Assembly: GCA_964247055.1 (NCBI GenBank)
Contig: OZ176053.1
Span: 2,170,001-2,234,000 of the forward strand
Direction of reading: 5' to 3'
From: Paragordius varius
Lineage: Eukaryota; Nematomorpha
Length of the DNA: 64,000 nt
Both the position numbers and the translations under genes were made by a program. Each line of letters opens with the position of its first letter. Within the stretch, counting starts at the first letter, position 1. This document shows, one piece after another, positions 1-13,845 of the stretch. The notes beneath the pieces are model-generated. The model was not told where the DNA came from and did not search any database. It saw only the letters and a list, made by a program, of their open reading frames with translations.

Positions 1-505
1 CAAAGTTGTTGTCCATTATTTATTTATTTTTTGTGTCTTTTTTTTAGTATATGGTTGTAAATTAATTAAATTGTGTTCGACATGGTTTAAACCACTCTCA
101 ATGACAAATGGTTTTAACTTATCATTTGTTAAGAAAAAAACAACAATAAACGTTTTTAAAAAATTGTATATAAAGAACCATTTTATCCATACTCATTTAT
201 ATAATTTTTTTTACGCTGAGGACGGACACACGTTAAAATGTCCGAAACCGTTCGAATTTTATTTATTCTATGACACGTTTTAAATATTCCATATTTTTAT
301 ACTATTCACGTGTCGAAAATAATTTATATTGTTCAGTTAATACAATAGCATTTGTTATAAAAACAAATTCATAATATAAAAAGCAATGTTGTTTAAGTTC
401 AACATTTTGTTGTTTTTTTCCAAAACCTACTGTGTTGCCAATTAACCAACTTTAATGTGAATAAACCAGTCTAATTATATATACTGTAAAAGTTGTTTTT
501 TAAAG

Positions 506-722
506 TAAAAATTAAAATTATACAGAGACAAAACGGTTTAAAATTAAAAAGCCATTCTGGTTTTGGTAGAGACATGTTGGTATATATATTTATAATATAA
601 CTTAAATTTGTTTTATAGTTTATGTGGTAACAGATCAAGGTTGAAAAAGTATGGTTGTATTTTTGAATAGCTGTCTTTAAATTTCTGCGTTTTGCCTGTA
701 TAATTTCTATTTTTACTTTATA
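506..722. mobile_element. Family A Tc1/mariner-type MITE, copy 1
   Basis: Inverted ends resembling CAGTAAAAATTGAAATTA with ACGGACAAAACG inside; degenerate at both ends. Confidence 0.6.
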
Positions 723-809
723 GTTATTATCAATGATTATAGGAATATTACTACAACAATTATATATTTAAAAATTATGGATTTGAAAGTGTTGGAACTA
801 AAATTATCA

Positions 810-1303
810 CTTCGATTCGAATTGAGGTATCTAAATACCCTACATAATATTATGTTGATATTTAAAAAAACTACTGAAAAAAACGGTTCCAACTTATATT
901 TATGCTTCTATCCTAATAAAAATGATATAAATAGTCAAAATATCTAAAAAAAAAGTTTTGGAAAAAAAGTTCCGTATCAAACTACTTGGACGCCATTTTT
1001 TAACAACGTTATTGCAAAATATCGTGTTATTCAATTCTAAGCCAAATCTACTTTTTTTATTAACATATTTAGCATTGATCAGAAAAAGTGGTATATTTTT
1101 TATATTTTGCCTACAGATGTCATCTTTGCTAAATTTTTACCTTTAGGTTTAACATAATAAGTATCAAGTATTTTTGAATAATTTTTTTTTATTATATTTC
1201 GGTTTATTAATTTTATATAAGTGGTTTCAATTTAATATATATTTTTTAAAATATTTAATTTTAAACAAGCTTGGGGAATTTAACAACCCAAATTGAATCG
1301 AAG
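810..1303. mobile_element. 0.5 kb TIR DNA element, copy 1
   Basis: The ends are inverted repeats (CTTCGATTCGAATTGAGGTA at left, its complement CCCAAATTGAATCGAAG at right). Internal sequence matches copy 2 at 9744-10274. No transposase, so non-autonomous. Copies 1 and 2 flank the C-terminal half of the Slp gene. Confidence 0.75.
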
Positions 1304-1645
1304 GACAGAAATGAATGAGCTGTATATCAGCTAATCATGCAATTTTCATATGTGCTTACATTAATCCGTCAAAACTAAAGTATACGGTTAGGCATAAAAT
1401 AATTGTTGTAGGATATCTTACGAAAAACGAATATTGCTTCAATTTTTACATAACAAAAGTTTTAACAATATAAACACATCTTTATTGGACGTAGACATAT
1501 ATTCAAATTATATGATTACTATTTTAGTCAATAAATTGATAACATTACGTTTAGCTATGTTAAAATAATAATTTGAATTCTCTTATCAACTTATTTGTTA
1601 ATTATATTATATCTTAAGTCCCCCAAAAAAATTGTTTGTTCTAAC

Positions 1646-4443
1646 CTTTAGATTTTAACTTGGTTTTCTTAGTTTCGTGTGATGCAGCAGACCCCTCATC
1701 TCCCACTGTCAATTTATTTGAATCAGGGATATTTTTGTTTTGAGCAACAGTAGTTAGTATACACTCGTTCGGAGCCAATTCAACATATTCATCAGTAATG
1801 TCGATGGATTGAATGGTAGGGAATATGGTTTTTGCACTGGCCCCCATTTTAGGTTGTTTTCGGGTGGATAAAAGAGGTGAGGGTAACTTTCCTACTCGTC
1901 CTGTATGGCCACCAGAAGGGAGGAAATGGCTAAAGAATGATGATGTACTTGAACTTTTGTGTGATTTATTTAACAACAACGGCGAATTGTTTGAGCACGG
2001 TTTACCAATAATAATAGATGGTCGCTTTTTCCCTCCATGATGTGTTTGTAATGTAGTACTTCCCCCACTTTCGCTACTGCTTGAAATAAAGGTTGTTCCA
2101 TCTACTGATATTGTGGGTATGACATCAGGTGTTTGAGATCGATATCGGCCCTCAAAAGGTAACATTTGAAGGGGTGTACCTATTACATTTATGGAAAAAA
2201 GCTAAACCAATTACTAACCATAACCATTCATGGTAATGCTGAAAGAATGTCGGCATGCACAGCTTATATATACAGTAAAAACTGAAATTATACGGACAAA
2301 ACGTAAAAATATTTTTTTCTAAAAGACAACCATACTTTTTATCTTGATTCATTTCAATATAAATCATTTTAAATGACAAAGGGTGAAAAAGAAATATATA
2401 ATACTAACGCAATCAATTCTATATTTTACTATTGTAACTAAGTAGCTTATATGGGAACGTTAAGGTTTTTAAAAGTATGGTTGTCTTTTAAAAAAAATTT
2501 ATCTTTATATTTTTACGTTTTGTCCGTATAATTTCAATATTCAGTGTAAATGTAAAATTTTATTTTATTGACTATTTGAAGTGGCACAAAAAAACTTTTA
2601 CCTTAAGCCTCGCAATTAAGAGTGTATGTTTTGTTATTTTTCTATTTTAATGTTAACTTTGTGAACGAATATGGTTATCAAAAAAGTATTTAGCAACAAT
2701 TTAAAGTAGGTTTAATGTATACAACATGGTGGCGAGTCGCCTTTAAAATTTAGGCGGTTTATTAAATATTTTTTTATTGGAACACTGTAAAATATCCGAA
2801 ACAAAAATTCTTCTGCCATTTCATTATGCCAAAATGGAAAGACTTTTAAGAATTTTATTATATTCATGAATTTTTCCAAATTTTTTGCGAGTGCCAAACA
2901 TCTTTAATATAGACCAAATTATTTACGTTTGCATAACATTTTTAGTGTTGATATGTAAATATAATAAGCTGGACATACTTGTTATATTGGTACTCATAGC
3001 GCCATCCTTATTCGCCACTAATGTCAAGCAAGGCGTAGAAGGAGGTGAGGCTGATGTTGTATGTCTTCGCTTTCTTGATTTTTGATTCAAACAACTTCCT
3101 TGGGTGGTCTGCTGAGTGGATGGTACAAAGTTTTGAAAAACTTTTTTCTTGAGCGAAGATTGACGACTACTATTATCCGTTTTAGTATGGTTATAATTGT
3201 AAAATGGGGGCGGCGTAACACTTACAGATCGTTCGGGGTATGCAAATGCAGGCATAGATGTTTTATGGGTAGGTAGGGCGGTTTTCTTTGGACGTGTATA
3301 ACTATATAGACGTGTAAAAATTTATTTTAAGAACTTTGAATGTAAAAACTTGAAATGTAAGAATCGAAATATATTTTGGTCTTTGATTTTCTTTATAAAA
3401 CTATTTGAATAAAATTTGCTAAATAAATTAAGTGTTATTCTATTTCGATTATGTAATACCGATATATATATATATATATAGAAAGGAGATTAAAAAAATA
3501 ATGTGTATTTTCTTAAAAAATGTTAGTCTTTAACTTTGAATTATTTATTTAAATTGTTTAATTAATAATTACTATGGTAAAGCAAGTGTTGAAGGTAGTT
3601 TAAGATCTTTACATTCCAATATATGTATTTCCAAAGACATGACGGAGCTCTTGTAATGAATCGATAGCAATATTTGTCCTGTGGTGAAAGTTGTTGATTG
3701 AGGGGCATACATATTTAAATGTGCATTATTTCCCATTAATCCATTAGACCTGGCGTAGGGTAAAATGTCTCCCTCAGAAGTAACACCCCCAAAACTTTTA
3801 TTTTGGAAGAGGGTTGGATTATACCCCAAATAAGAGTGGTAATTATCCACATTGCTGGTATTTGAGGAGCTGTGGTGTGATGTTCGACCATACATCAATT
3901 TATTATTAGGGTTTGCCATGGCTTCGTAATTTGAGGGTGGGACATCTAAGGTCGAAGCTTTTGCCTTACCAATCCCCATTTGGTTTGTGGTAACAACAGC
4001 TAGACCACCTTGATTTGGTAAAACAATTTTATTGGAGCTCTCTCCTTGGAGTAGCAATCGTTGAGACGAATATTTAGAGGGTTGAGCCAATAAATTTTCA
4101 TTTTTAGCCGATTCATGATCGGCTACAATATCCTTAGCATCTAACTTTTTCCTGGAGCTTTCAAGAGTCACAGGTATTGTTGTTGTTGAGGGATGGAATA
4201 ATTTGGTCATAGAACTAAATATGCTTACACTACCATCGGATCGACCATGTTCTCCACCTTTTAACATGTGCGTTTGTCCGGGTTGACTCAAATATTTTTT
4301 GTCACCCTCTAAGGTATCACCAACTATATGGATTGATTTCATCTTTTCAATTGGAATCTCATTTGGATGTGAATATCGTTTATGCGCCATTAACGATGCA
4401 TTTATGTCATCAGATATGTAGGACACCCGTGGAGAACTAAATC

Positions 4444-4512
<69 letters not shown>

Positions 4513-7500
4513 CTATGGTTTGCATAAAATTATAAAAATTTGTCCAAAATTGTAAGTTTTATAAATAAATACTTATAAAATAACCATGATAAATGAAAAT
4601 TGTAAAATTTGTGTATCTATCATACCTATTCCCATAGTATTGACCTCTGGGAGAATATTTTTGCCCCAGCGCTGCAGCAAACGCTAATTCTATATCAGTA
4701 TCCGTACTTCGTGAGCTTTTAGCCGAGCTTGCGGTTGAGATTTGACGAAAACTTTGATGAAGACCAGGATAATTTGTATCCCGACTAGCTGGGCTTCGAC
4801 CAGATCTTTGTTGGCTGCTGGGATTCCCAACAGTTTCATTTTTGTGGTTGTGAGAAACCGTGGATATAGCGTTAATTGTATGGGCATCATCGATTGCACC
4901 TTGCTTCTTGAGAGCGTACCTAATATATCCACATGATTATAAACGTTTTCTGTAAATTAGTTAGTGATATTATCTGTTGAATGGTAAAATGTTTTTTGTT
5001 TTTACAACCTGTACATAGCATTTCTATAACTATTAAATTTAGTTATATTCAAACATTTATATAATCACATAAAACTATGGTTTTTTTAAAAAAGAGTTAA
5101 TCAAAATCAAAACACCTTTGCTGTTTAGTTAGCGATGTTTGACTGTCTTGGGAGCCACCGTTTGTGCCATTTATTTTGGTGGAAGAAGCAAAAGATGAAC
5201 TGTCTGTAGTTAAATGAGTCTTGAGCAAATTTACAATTGGCCGTTTTCGTTCTCTTCCATTGCTAAATGGATCGGATTTATTTGGTTGCTGCGATAGTGT
5301 ATTCGGTTCAAATGAACCCGGACTGCGATCGGTTGATGTTATCGAGGATGATTTCCCTATCATAATTATAATTATCCATGCAAATGTAAGTTAAAAAAAT
5401 CATGTTTTATCAATCGTCTGCACTTTATTATTGTGTGATTGATAGATTAGTATTACAAACGTTTTACTTACTTTATATATATTTATATTGATATTAACAT
5501 TTCAGTTATTTTTGATTAAATTTTGTTACTTAACGCATAGTATAGAGATTAATTATGGCATTGTTACCAGCACATCGTGTAAATCATAATGTGCGTATGA
5601 TTGCCATTTTCGATTCGGAAAATATAGAAAATTTAAAATTATTTAATTAACTAATAGTTCTAAAAAGGATTAGAGTTGATTTATGCATTGTAAAAACGTA
5701 ATCTCAATACATTTTTGCTTATATATTAGAACGCTAATAAATTTCTTACCTTCTGGAAGTTGACTTAACCGTTGATATTCGTTGCGTTTGGTCTGGGCAT
5801 CACTTACAATTGATTTTCCTGGCATAAGTAAATATTTCCCATATATATTTTTCATTGATCCTGTACCAGCTTCGGTTTCGGCATTGCGAATAAGTTGCCT
5901 AATGCGAGTGGTTGCATTATGAATGGTTAAATTAAGTTTATTTCTTATTGATATGATAGAATCACTAAATTTTCTTCTGTGCTTAAGTGATTGTTTGTAT
6001 TGTTCCAAATAATTTTCATCACTGATTTGATTAGAGGATGGAAGTATGGTTAAAAGACCATTTACTGAGGTAGTGTTGTGTCCATTGTTTTTAAATAATG
6101 GGCTATTTAGCATAGTGAATTGATCTGAAAAATTCTTATTATTTGTTTCAGATATTGTAATGTCCTCTAATTTACGATTATGTTTTAACGAAGAAAACTT
6201 AGGTAAAACAAATGTTTGATTTGCGTTTACCCCAGTTTCCGTAGTTAGCGATATTTCATCCATATTCAAAGGAATTAAAGGTTCTGGCAGGGAAAATCTG
6301 CGTTTAATTACCATACGTTTTAGTACGTTATTTGTGATGTGCTTTGTATCAAAAATTGTGTCAGGTCTAGTATCTCCACCTTTTTCCAGAGAAGTTGGGG
6401 GCGAAGATAAAATATTTGCTTCTGTAGCAGTACTTGTTAAGCGATTCGGGTCTTGTTGTATGAAATAATTTTCAGTGCTTTCATCTACACTTTTTAGGGC
6501 ATCATCATTACTTTTATGCATTTTGTACAACGTGTAACGTTTTGTCTTTCCTTCCCGGGATGTGGAGTTGTTGTGATACAATCGGGCATACAACAAACTC
6601 CTCAATAAGCTTTGACGGTCTAAACGCCGGGATAGTGGTATCACGGGGTGTTTATCTGATTCTTGTACAATATAACTATCATATTGATTTGAGGATTTTT
6701 CAACTTTTTTTCCGTTGGTTGTTTGGGCCGTTTCCATCATATTTTGATTGGGATCAATAAAGTTCATTCTATTGGCTGAATAGTCATGATTTTTTAGCGC
6801 ATTAGATATACAAAATTGACCATTCTCATCCAAGTCTACAATGTGTTGGGGGACATAATATGGATACGGAATCATGTGATGTAGAAACCAGGTAAGGCTT
6901 ACATCTGGATTAAACCATAGCATAGAGCTGCTATTATCCATATCTAATATGTCATTCTGGGAATTGTCTAATATTTTCGTGGTAGATGTATTACTATTTA
7001 CACTTTGTTCATCATAATTACTCCTGTTGTTTTCTTCCATTATATCATTAAGCTTGGCATTGATGGGATAATTATTTGGTAATGTTTGTATGTTGGTTGT
7101 AGTTTCATCATTTAATCTATCAAACATTTTGCCAACCTAAGAAAGAATATATTATGCAAATGGAACAAATATCGAAACATATACACAAGGTTACCAAATT
7201 AGTCAATAAATTTTTGTTTGCCATTCTAAATAAAGTTATATCAGTGTGTTTAATGATCCGTTTTTATTATGATGAATTTGTCAATGCTTTTGCAGAAGAA
7301 AATCATAAAAAATATGTATGGAATATTTCAAAACCGTGATCACAAACTGTAAAATTTCTTTTGATCAAACAAAAAAAGAGTTGATGCCAACCTTCCAAGC
7401 ATTTCAAAAGCTATAAAATAGTTTTGGATTTTGTTAATATAGCGAATTGAATACTGCTTTTTTAAAAGTTGAATTTTATTACTGAAAGAGGTTTATATAA

Positions 7501-10500
7501 TTAATAAATATATTTATATTTGGCATCAATACTATTATAAAAATTAAATATTTCGATTATTTTATTAATTATTAACTTTTGTATTCTTTAATCATTGTTA
7601 TGCACTCTCCTACAGAAAGAGTAATACAATTCAAATTAATCAGACAAACCGTAAAAAAACACAAAATTTTTTTTTACAAATGACAACCATACTTTTTAAA
7701 CCTTAAATTTTGCTGCCTAAACAAATTGACAATTTTTTGTCATATGATTGGAATTAACAATAATATGCCAAATTATTACAGGTTTATCTTTAGCAAACGT
7801 CAGCCATATATATTATATATATATATATATATATAATATATGTACGCAGACGATTATTATATAATAGACCCCATTTTGTTCAACAGACAGACACACATAA
7901 TTCACCAAAAGCTAGCGACTTTATTTAATCATTCAGTAATCACGTCAAAATAATGTTTGCGGCATGCAATCGTTTGCTGTCAAACAACATATGGTATGCT
8001 CTATCACTGATCACATGTGAACATTGTTTCAAATATAAAAATTTGTGTATAATATAAAAAATGCGGGCGCTCTGGTAGGCGACACTATCGAAGACGCTAA
8101 AGTGCAAGAGTTACTGGTTGACCCATTTCAAACTGAACAAAATGAGCAATGGTTTAGATCAAGGAACTCCATAAATGGGTGAATTTATATGAACCTCGAA
8201 TCGACAATCAAGTAACTTGGAAATCTTCTTCGCCATAAAAAAGAAATTTTTTGCATCAAATTCGGAAGGGTGATGAGAAATGGCCTTATTTCGTAAATCC
8301 AAAGCAGAAAATCATGGAATTTACTTTGCCAACCCTATACATTAACACACCAATGTGTAATCGATTCGGCAAGATATACCATGCTCGGGGTCAGGTGGGA
8401 CCAGAGAAATGTTTTGTATTATCTTTTGAAACCTGATATCGTTAATTCACAACCCCTACACCAATAGATTAATTAAAACAATACATTAATTGAAAAACGA
8501 CCATAATTGTCAGATATCGCAAAGTATTTTTCTACATAAACTGCTACGTTTCATATAGCAGAATACGTTAAAGCTGTAAAATTCGCTGAAATCTCTTCAC
8601 CTGACGCCATCTGGCTAACATAACTTCGCATCAATAGTCGAGCATCCTCGCAAAGTAGCGCTTCAATGATTTCGAAGGAAAACCGCTTGTAGAATTTACT
8701 TCAAAAAATAATAAATACTTGTGACCGGCATTAATATCTTACGTTAGAGATGGGAGAATTGTGAAGAAGCCGATGATGTCCAATTTTGATAAAAATAAAT
8801 GCTAATTTTCTTTCAAAATTAAGTGTTTTTTACATAAAAACCTGTAGGAACTTAATTCACCAGTTCTATTCGCCATTTGAACCACAAAATAATATGATTT
8901 AAAAAATCAAGGTTAAGGTATTTGCCTTAGTTTTTAATTTTTACTGTAAATCGCTTTTATAATTGAATAATTATTAAATCGTAAAAAATATTTTACGGTT
9001 TGTATGATAGATTGTCGAGCGGCTGTATGTGGACCTGTTTTTGACTCATCATTATTTTCTCGGTTAATGGGTGTCGTCACCACAGAAAAGGGTGATGAAC
9101 GCATTTCATCCACAGGTGTTAGCGTAGGTCTTCTCACAATACTCCCGACATTGCCATTTTTTAGGGATTCCGTTACTGGAATGTTTGAATTATGTGTGTT
9201 GGCTAGTAAATAATTTGGTTGAAATTTACATGTTGTCCACAAAGGAAGTGTAAAGAATGTAGATTGTTGATTGTAAGATTTTAGAGGACCACAGGGATTG
9301 GGAATGTTTCCAATTGAGGGCCTGATCCTACCATCATAAACTATGAGGGAAAAAATGTATGATGTTAAAAACGTATAATCAGTGGTTGGTAACCTGAACC
9401 AAAAAATTTTAAAGGGCAAAAAAATATTTTTCTTGTCTCAAAACGGCCATAATACCTATAAAATTATTCATGTTAGACACATTATATTTAATCCAAATAA
9501 ATAAATTTGATAATATATATTTAATAAATCATTCAGAGTCATAAAAAGCATTTTAAGGGTCGCGGTTTGAGTATCACTGGTGTACCATTTTAACAATTGC
9601 AGATAGATGTAAATTATACAGTAAATATTAAAAGTTTCTTGAACAAAAAAGGACAAATGTTGTATTATTTTTTGCAACCATACTTTGCAAACCTTGATTT
9701 TTCCCATATGGACGATTTATTACAATAATTTTATGTTTTAAAACTTCGATTCAAATTGGAGTATTAATTACCCCAGGCTAAATTTAAGTTAGGATTTTTA
9801 AAAAACTACTGAAGGAAACGGTCCCAATTTAAATTTGTGCTTCTATCCTAATAAATATTATATAAATTCCCAAAATATTAAAATATTTCGTTTTGAAAAA
9901 AATTCCATGTCAAACTACTTCGACGCCATTTTTATTTTACAACATTTTTGCAAAATATCGTTTTCCTTAATTTCAATGGTTAAAGCTAATTTTTTATTTA
10001 AATTACATCTAACATTGAAAGAAATAGAAAAAGTGGTTTATTTTATATTATGTTATTCAATTCCATTGCACACATGTCACGTTGACTAAATTTTTACCTT
10101 TATTTAGCTTAAAATAAGTCAAATCAAGTATTTTTGAAAAAAAATTTATATAATTCGGTTTATCAATGTTATATAAATACAAAACTTTGCCATGGTTTCG
10201 ATTCCCTCCATATTTTTTAAAGAACTTAATTTTAAACAGGCCTGGGGTATCCAACTACCCCAATTTGAATCGAAGGATTGAAATGAATGTGTGGTAGCCA
10301 AGTGTTAAATTAGTATATTATCAATTTAAACATCTCGGTTTATTTCGACACCCAAAATACTGAGTTATAGTTTAATTAATCAAAGAGTAAAAAGTAAGAT
10401 ATAGTTAGTTGCCTTTTTAAAAAAATATTTGTCTTATTATTTTATTTTGTTGTATGATAATAATTTAGCTATTCAATTACTGGAATCACAACAGTAATAA

Positions 10501-11341
10501 ATGTTTCTTAAAACTCAAACATTTTCAAACTTTACCTACGCAGACAGGATAAATATTGTTTAATATATCCGATATATCTAAGAAAGAAAAATTTAATTCA
10601 ACAGTTTTATTGATTATTTTTTGGTGTGTTACGGATAAAAAAAATTTTATAAAAAAATTAACGGTATAATACTTATAAATAAATTGTGGCTTTTAATTTA
10701 GTTACAAACAAGTGGTGAGATGATAACATCTGGCCTTGAAAATTAAATTTTTTGAAATATATTTATAATTTTTTTAAAAAAATATTTTCCGTTGTATAGT
10801 AGCCTCACTTTTTTTCATATGATATATTGTATTTAACATGTATTGGGAATTCAAAATATTAATTTAGTTTTAGTAGAGTTTTAATTTTTGATTGCTTTTT
10901 GATCGATCGAAAACTTAACATTTATTAAACCGATTTATACAATTCAGTTTTAGTAATTAATTTTTGACACAAAACAAAAGAATTATTAGTTAGGTATTTT
11001 AATAAATGAAAGATCGATTTCCCATATAAATATTGTAATTAAATAATATATATATATATTATATATATTTAATATTAAATTAAAATTATTTGGATTTAAA
11101 TAAAAGTTTGTTAAAAAAATTATAATAAATCTAACCTTGTATGTTATCGGTTTGGGGGTTCGAATGAAAATCATTCAATGTTTGAGCTAATCCATTGTGG
11201 AATGAATTTAAGGATAAATCTTTCTGGTGTTTTTGTTTATAAAACCAATCGCCAGATTTACAAGCATATTCCCTGAATAGTGTAGGACAAACAAATTATT
11301 TATTTTATATGTCCAATAAAAATAATAAATTACAATTATTG

Positions 11342-11377
<36 letters not shown>

Positions 11378-13767
11378 AAACTTATACTTTTATAAATATG
11401 TCAGCCTTTATAAATGATGAGACAAATATTGGATCTAAAAGTTGTATCACCTCAAAAAAAGTAAGCACGTTAAATATTTGACTTATATTTCTTTGCCATA
11501 AATATAAAAAAATAAAAAAATGATATAAAATTTAGTTTATGTTCTCTTCTCTTATTTTATTATATATAATAAAATAAAAATAACGAAACATCAAAGATAT
11601 TCCGATTGGAATTTTACTAATAATAAATCCTTATTCCTCAAAGAAAAAATAAAATTGATAGTTTCAATCGACAAAAATCTAAAATTAATTTGTGATTTTT
11701 TTAACACTAAATTAGATTTATAAATGTTTCACGGTGTTATTAGATACTTTATTACATTAAAGAAAATATTCTTAAAATAAAAATATAATGTTTATAGCCA
11801 TGATTCACTATACTGTATCTATCATCATTATAACGCTTTTATTGCTATAAACATGCCATGTTAAATTTGTCCAAAAAAAATTTGATTAAAATTTATTTAG
11901 GAGCATTAATTAGTGGAATAAAAAAATAATTAAAATTTATCATGTGTGTCATCATTAGGGACACATAAAATTTTTTTTGCAAAATAAAGTATTTTTTTCC
12001 TTATTTTCAGTCACTATAAAGTATTAGTATTACGGTATGGTATAGATTTAAAAGAGATCCAAATTAATGTTTTGCAAACTATTTATTAGGGACCATGTTA
12101 TCATTATAATAAATATGCAGTTGTTATGATACGTAAAAAATGTTCCCACAATAAATTAGGAAAATATCTTATGAATATTAATGAGCAAAAATAGATAGAT
12201 CCGTTGAAATTTAGCCATTTTTATGAGATATTTACGAAAAAAATGTGTCAAATTTTTTTGGTAAAAAATATAAGGCATCCTCTCCCTTTCAACACATCTT
12301 GAAATTTATTACAGTATTTAATGTGCAATTAAATTTTATTTCCATAATGTTTCAATAATTACTATTTAAAGATGCATCTTACGTTTATTCCAATATTTGG
12401 CTCTCAATATTTAAAAATACATACATATAATAAAGCTAACGAAAAAACCGCATTTAAAACTAACCACCTGTATATTCATATACTTTATAAATAATTTATA
12501 CTAGTATCGTATCACCTGCGAGAGAGCTGATAAAATACATATATTGGATTTAGGCTAAAAAACCAATAATTTTATACGTTTTAACCAAAATATTATTTAT
12601 TTATTTAGTGAGTAGAGACAGATAGACAGACAAGACAAAGTCAATGAGTTAAAATATTTATAAGTCTATTTGATAATAATAATGATAAAGGTTAATGTTC
12701 TAATCCATAGAAACAATCCTAGAAAATTATGGTGGTGAACTTTAGTTAAATTACTGAGCTAAATCATTAAATGAAAACAAAGTATTTGAAAAATTATTTA
12801 GGTGTTATCACATAAAAAAAAGTATTAAATTTTACACACTTAATATACTTAAATAAAAGAGAATTCAATATGTCCTTTATCACAAATATATAATTTTACT
12901 GTACAGATAATTTGGTAATTTACACTCATAAATGACCATAGTTACATGGCTTAATGAATTATTTTTATTGCTAAGAATGGCCACAAAGATGCTGGTTTTA
13001 TAAAATAAGCTTTTGTTTTATCAATCATTTCTTTATTAATGTTCATTATCCTCACAGCCTTTTAATTTAAGGTCATAATGACAGGTGTGTTTTCGAATGA
13101 TTTTTGACTCCCCTACCCCTCTATTATTGAATCAAAAAAAAACTATGAAATCAAATTGAATTGAAACAATATAGCTACATTTACATCAAACAAATATTGT
13201 TTTACTGCATGAGAATAAGCGCTATATAGCAAAAAAGAAAATAGACAGACAGAGGTTTTATTAATTAAAAAAGGATAGGACACACATATAAAAACATTTT
13301 TTAATTGTTTGTGTTCATTATATTGATTAACTAGATCTATCAAAGCAGGTCTATGTCATACAACCATATAAAAATAAATGAGCACTCAACTGTATTTCAT
13401 CAATCAAAATAATGCCTTTTTTTCTACGTAATTTGAAAGAATATTATTTTAATTTTGTAGCAAAAATCGAAATTATACGGCGGATAAAACGTAGAGAAAT
13501 ATGAGGACAAATATTTTTTTTACAAAAGACAAAACTTTTTTAATGTGAACTTTATGTTCTCTTTTATAAATTTTAATTACAATTTGTAAAATATATAATT
13601 CATTGTCTTAACAATATAAAATTTTATATCACACCCTGCAATTTGAAACACGTTAAATTATGGAGGAAAAAAAATTTTGATTTAAAAAGTATGGTTTTGC
13701 CTTTTAGAAAAAAATATTGGTCTTTATATTTTTACGTTTTGTCCGTAAAATATTTTTACTGTATATA

Positions 13768-13845
<78 letters not shown>

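Larger units (their letters stand above)
1..1645. other. Left edge, downstream of last visible Slp exon
   Basis: Probably Slp intron if the gene continues left. It contains a family A MITE and the first 0.5 kb TIR element. I found no exon supplying the rest of the C2 domain on the minus strand. Confidence 0.5.

Noticed and set aside
9835-10089. Plus-strand 84-aa open frame
   Set aside because: Lies inside a non-autonomous TIR element; the related copy at 810-1303 does not preserve it.
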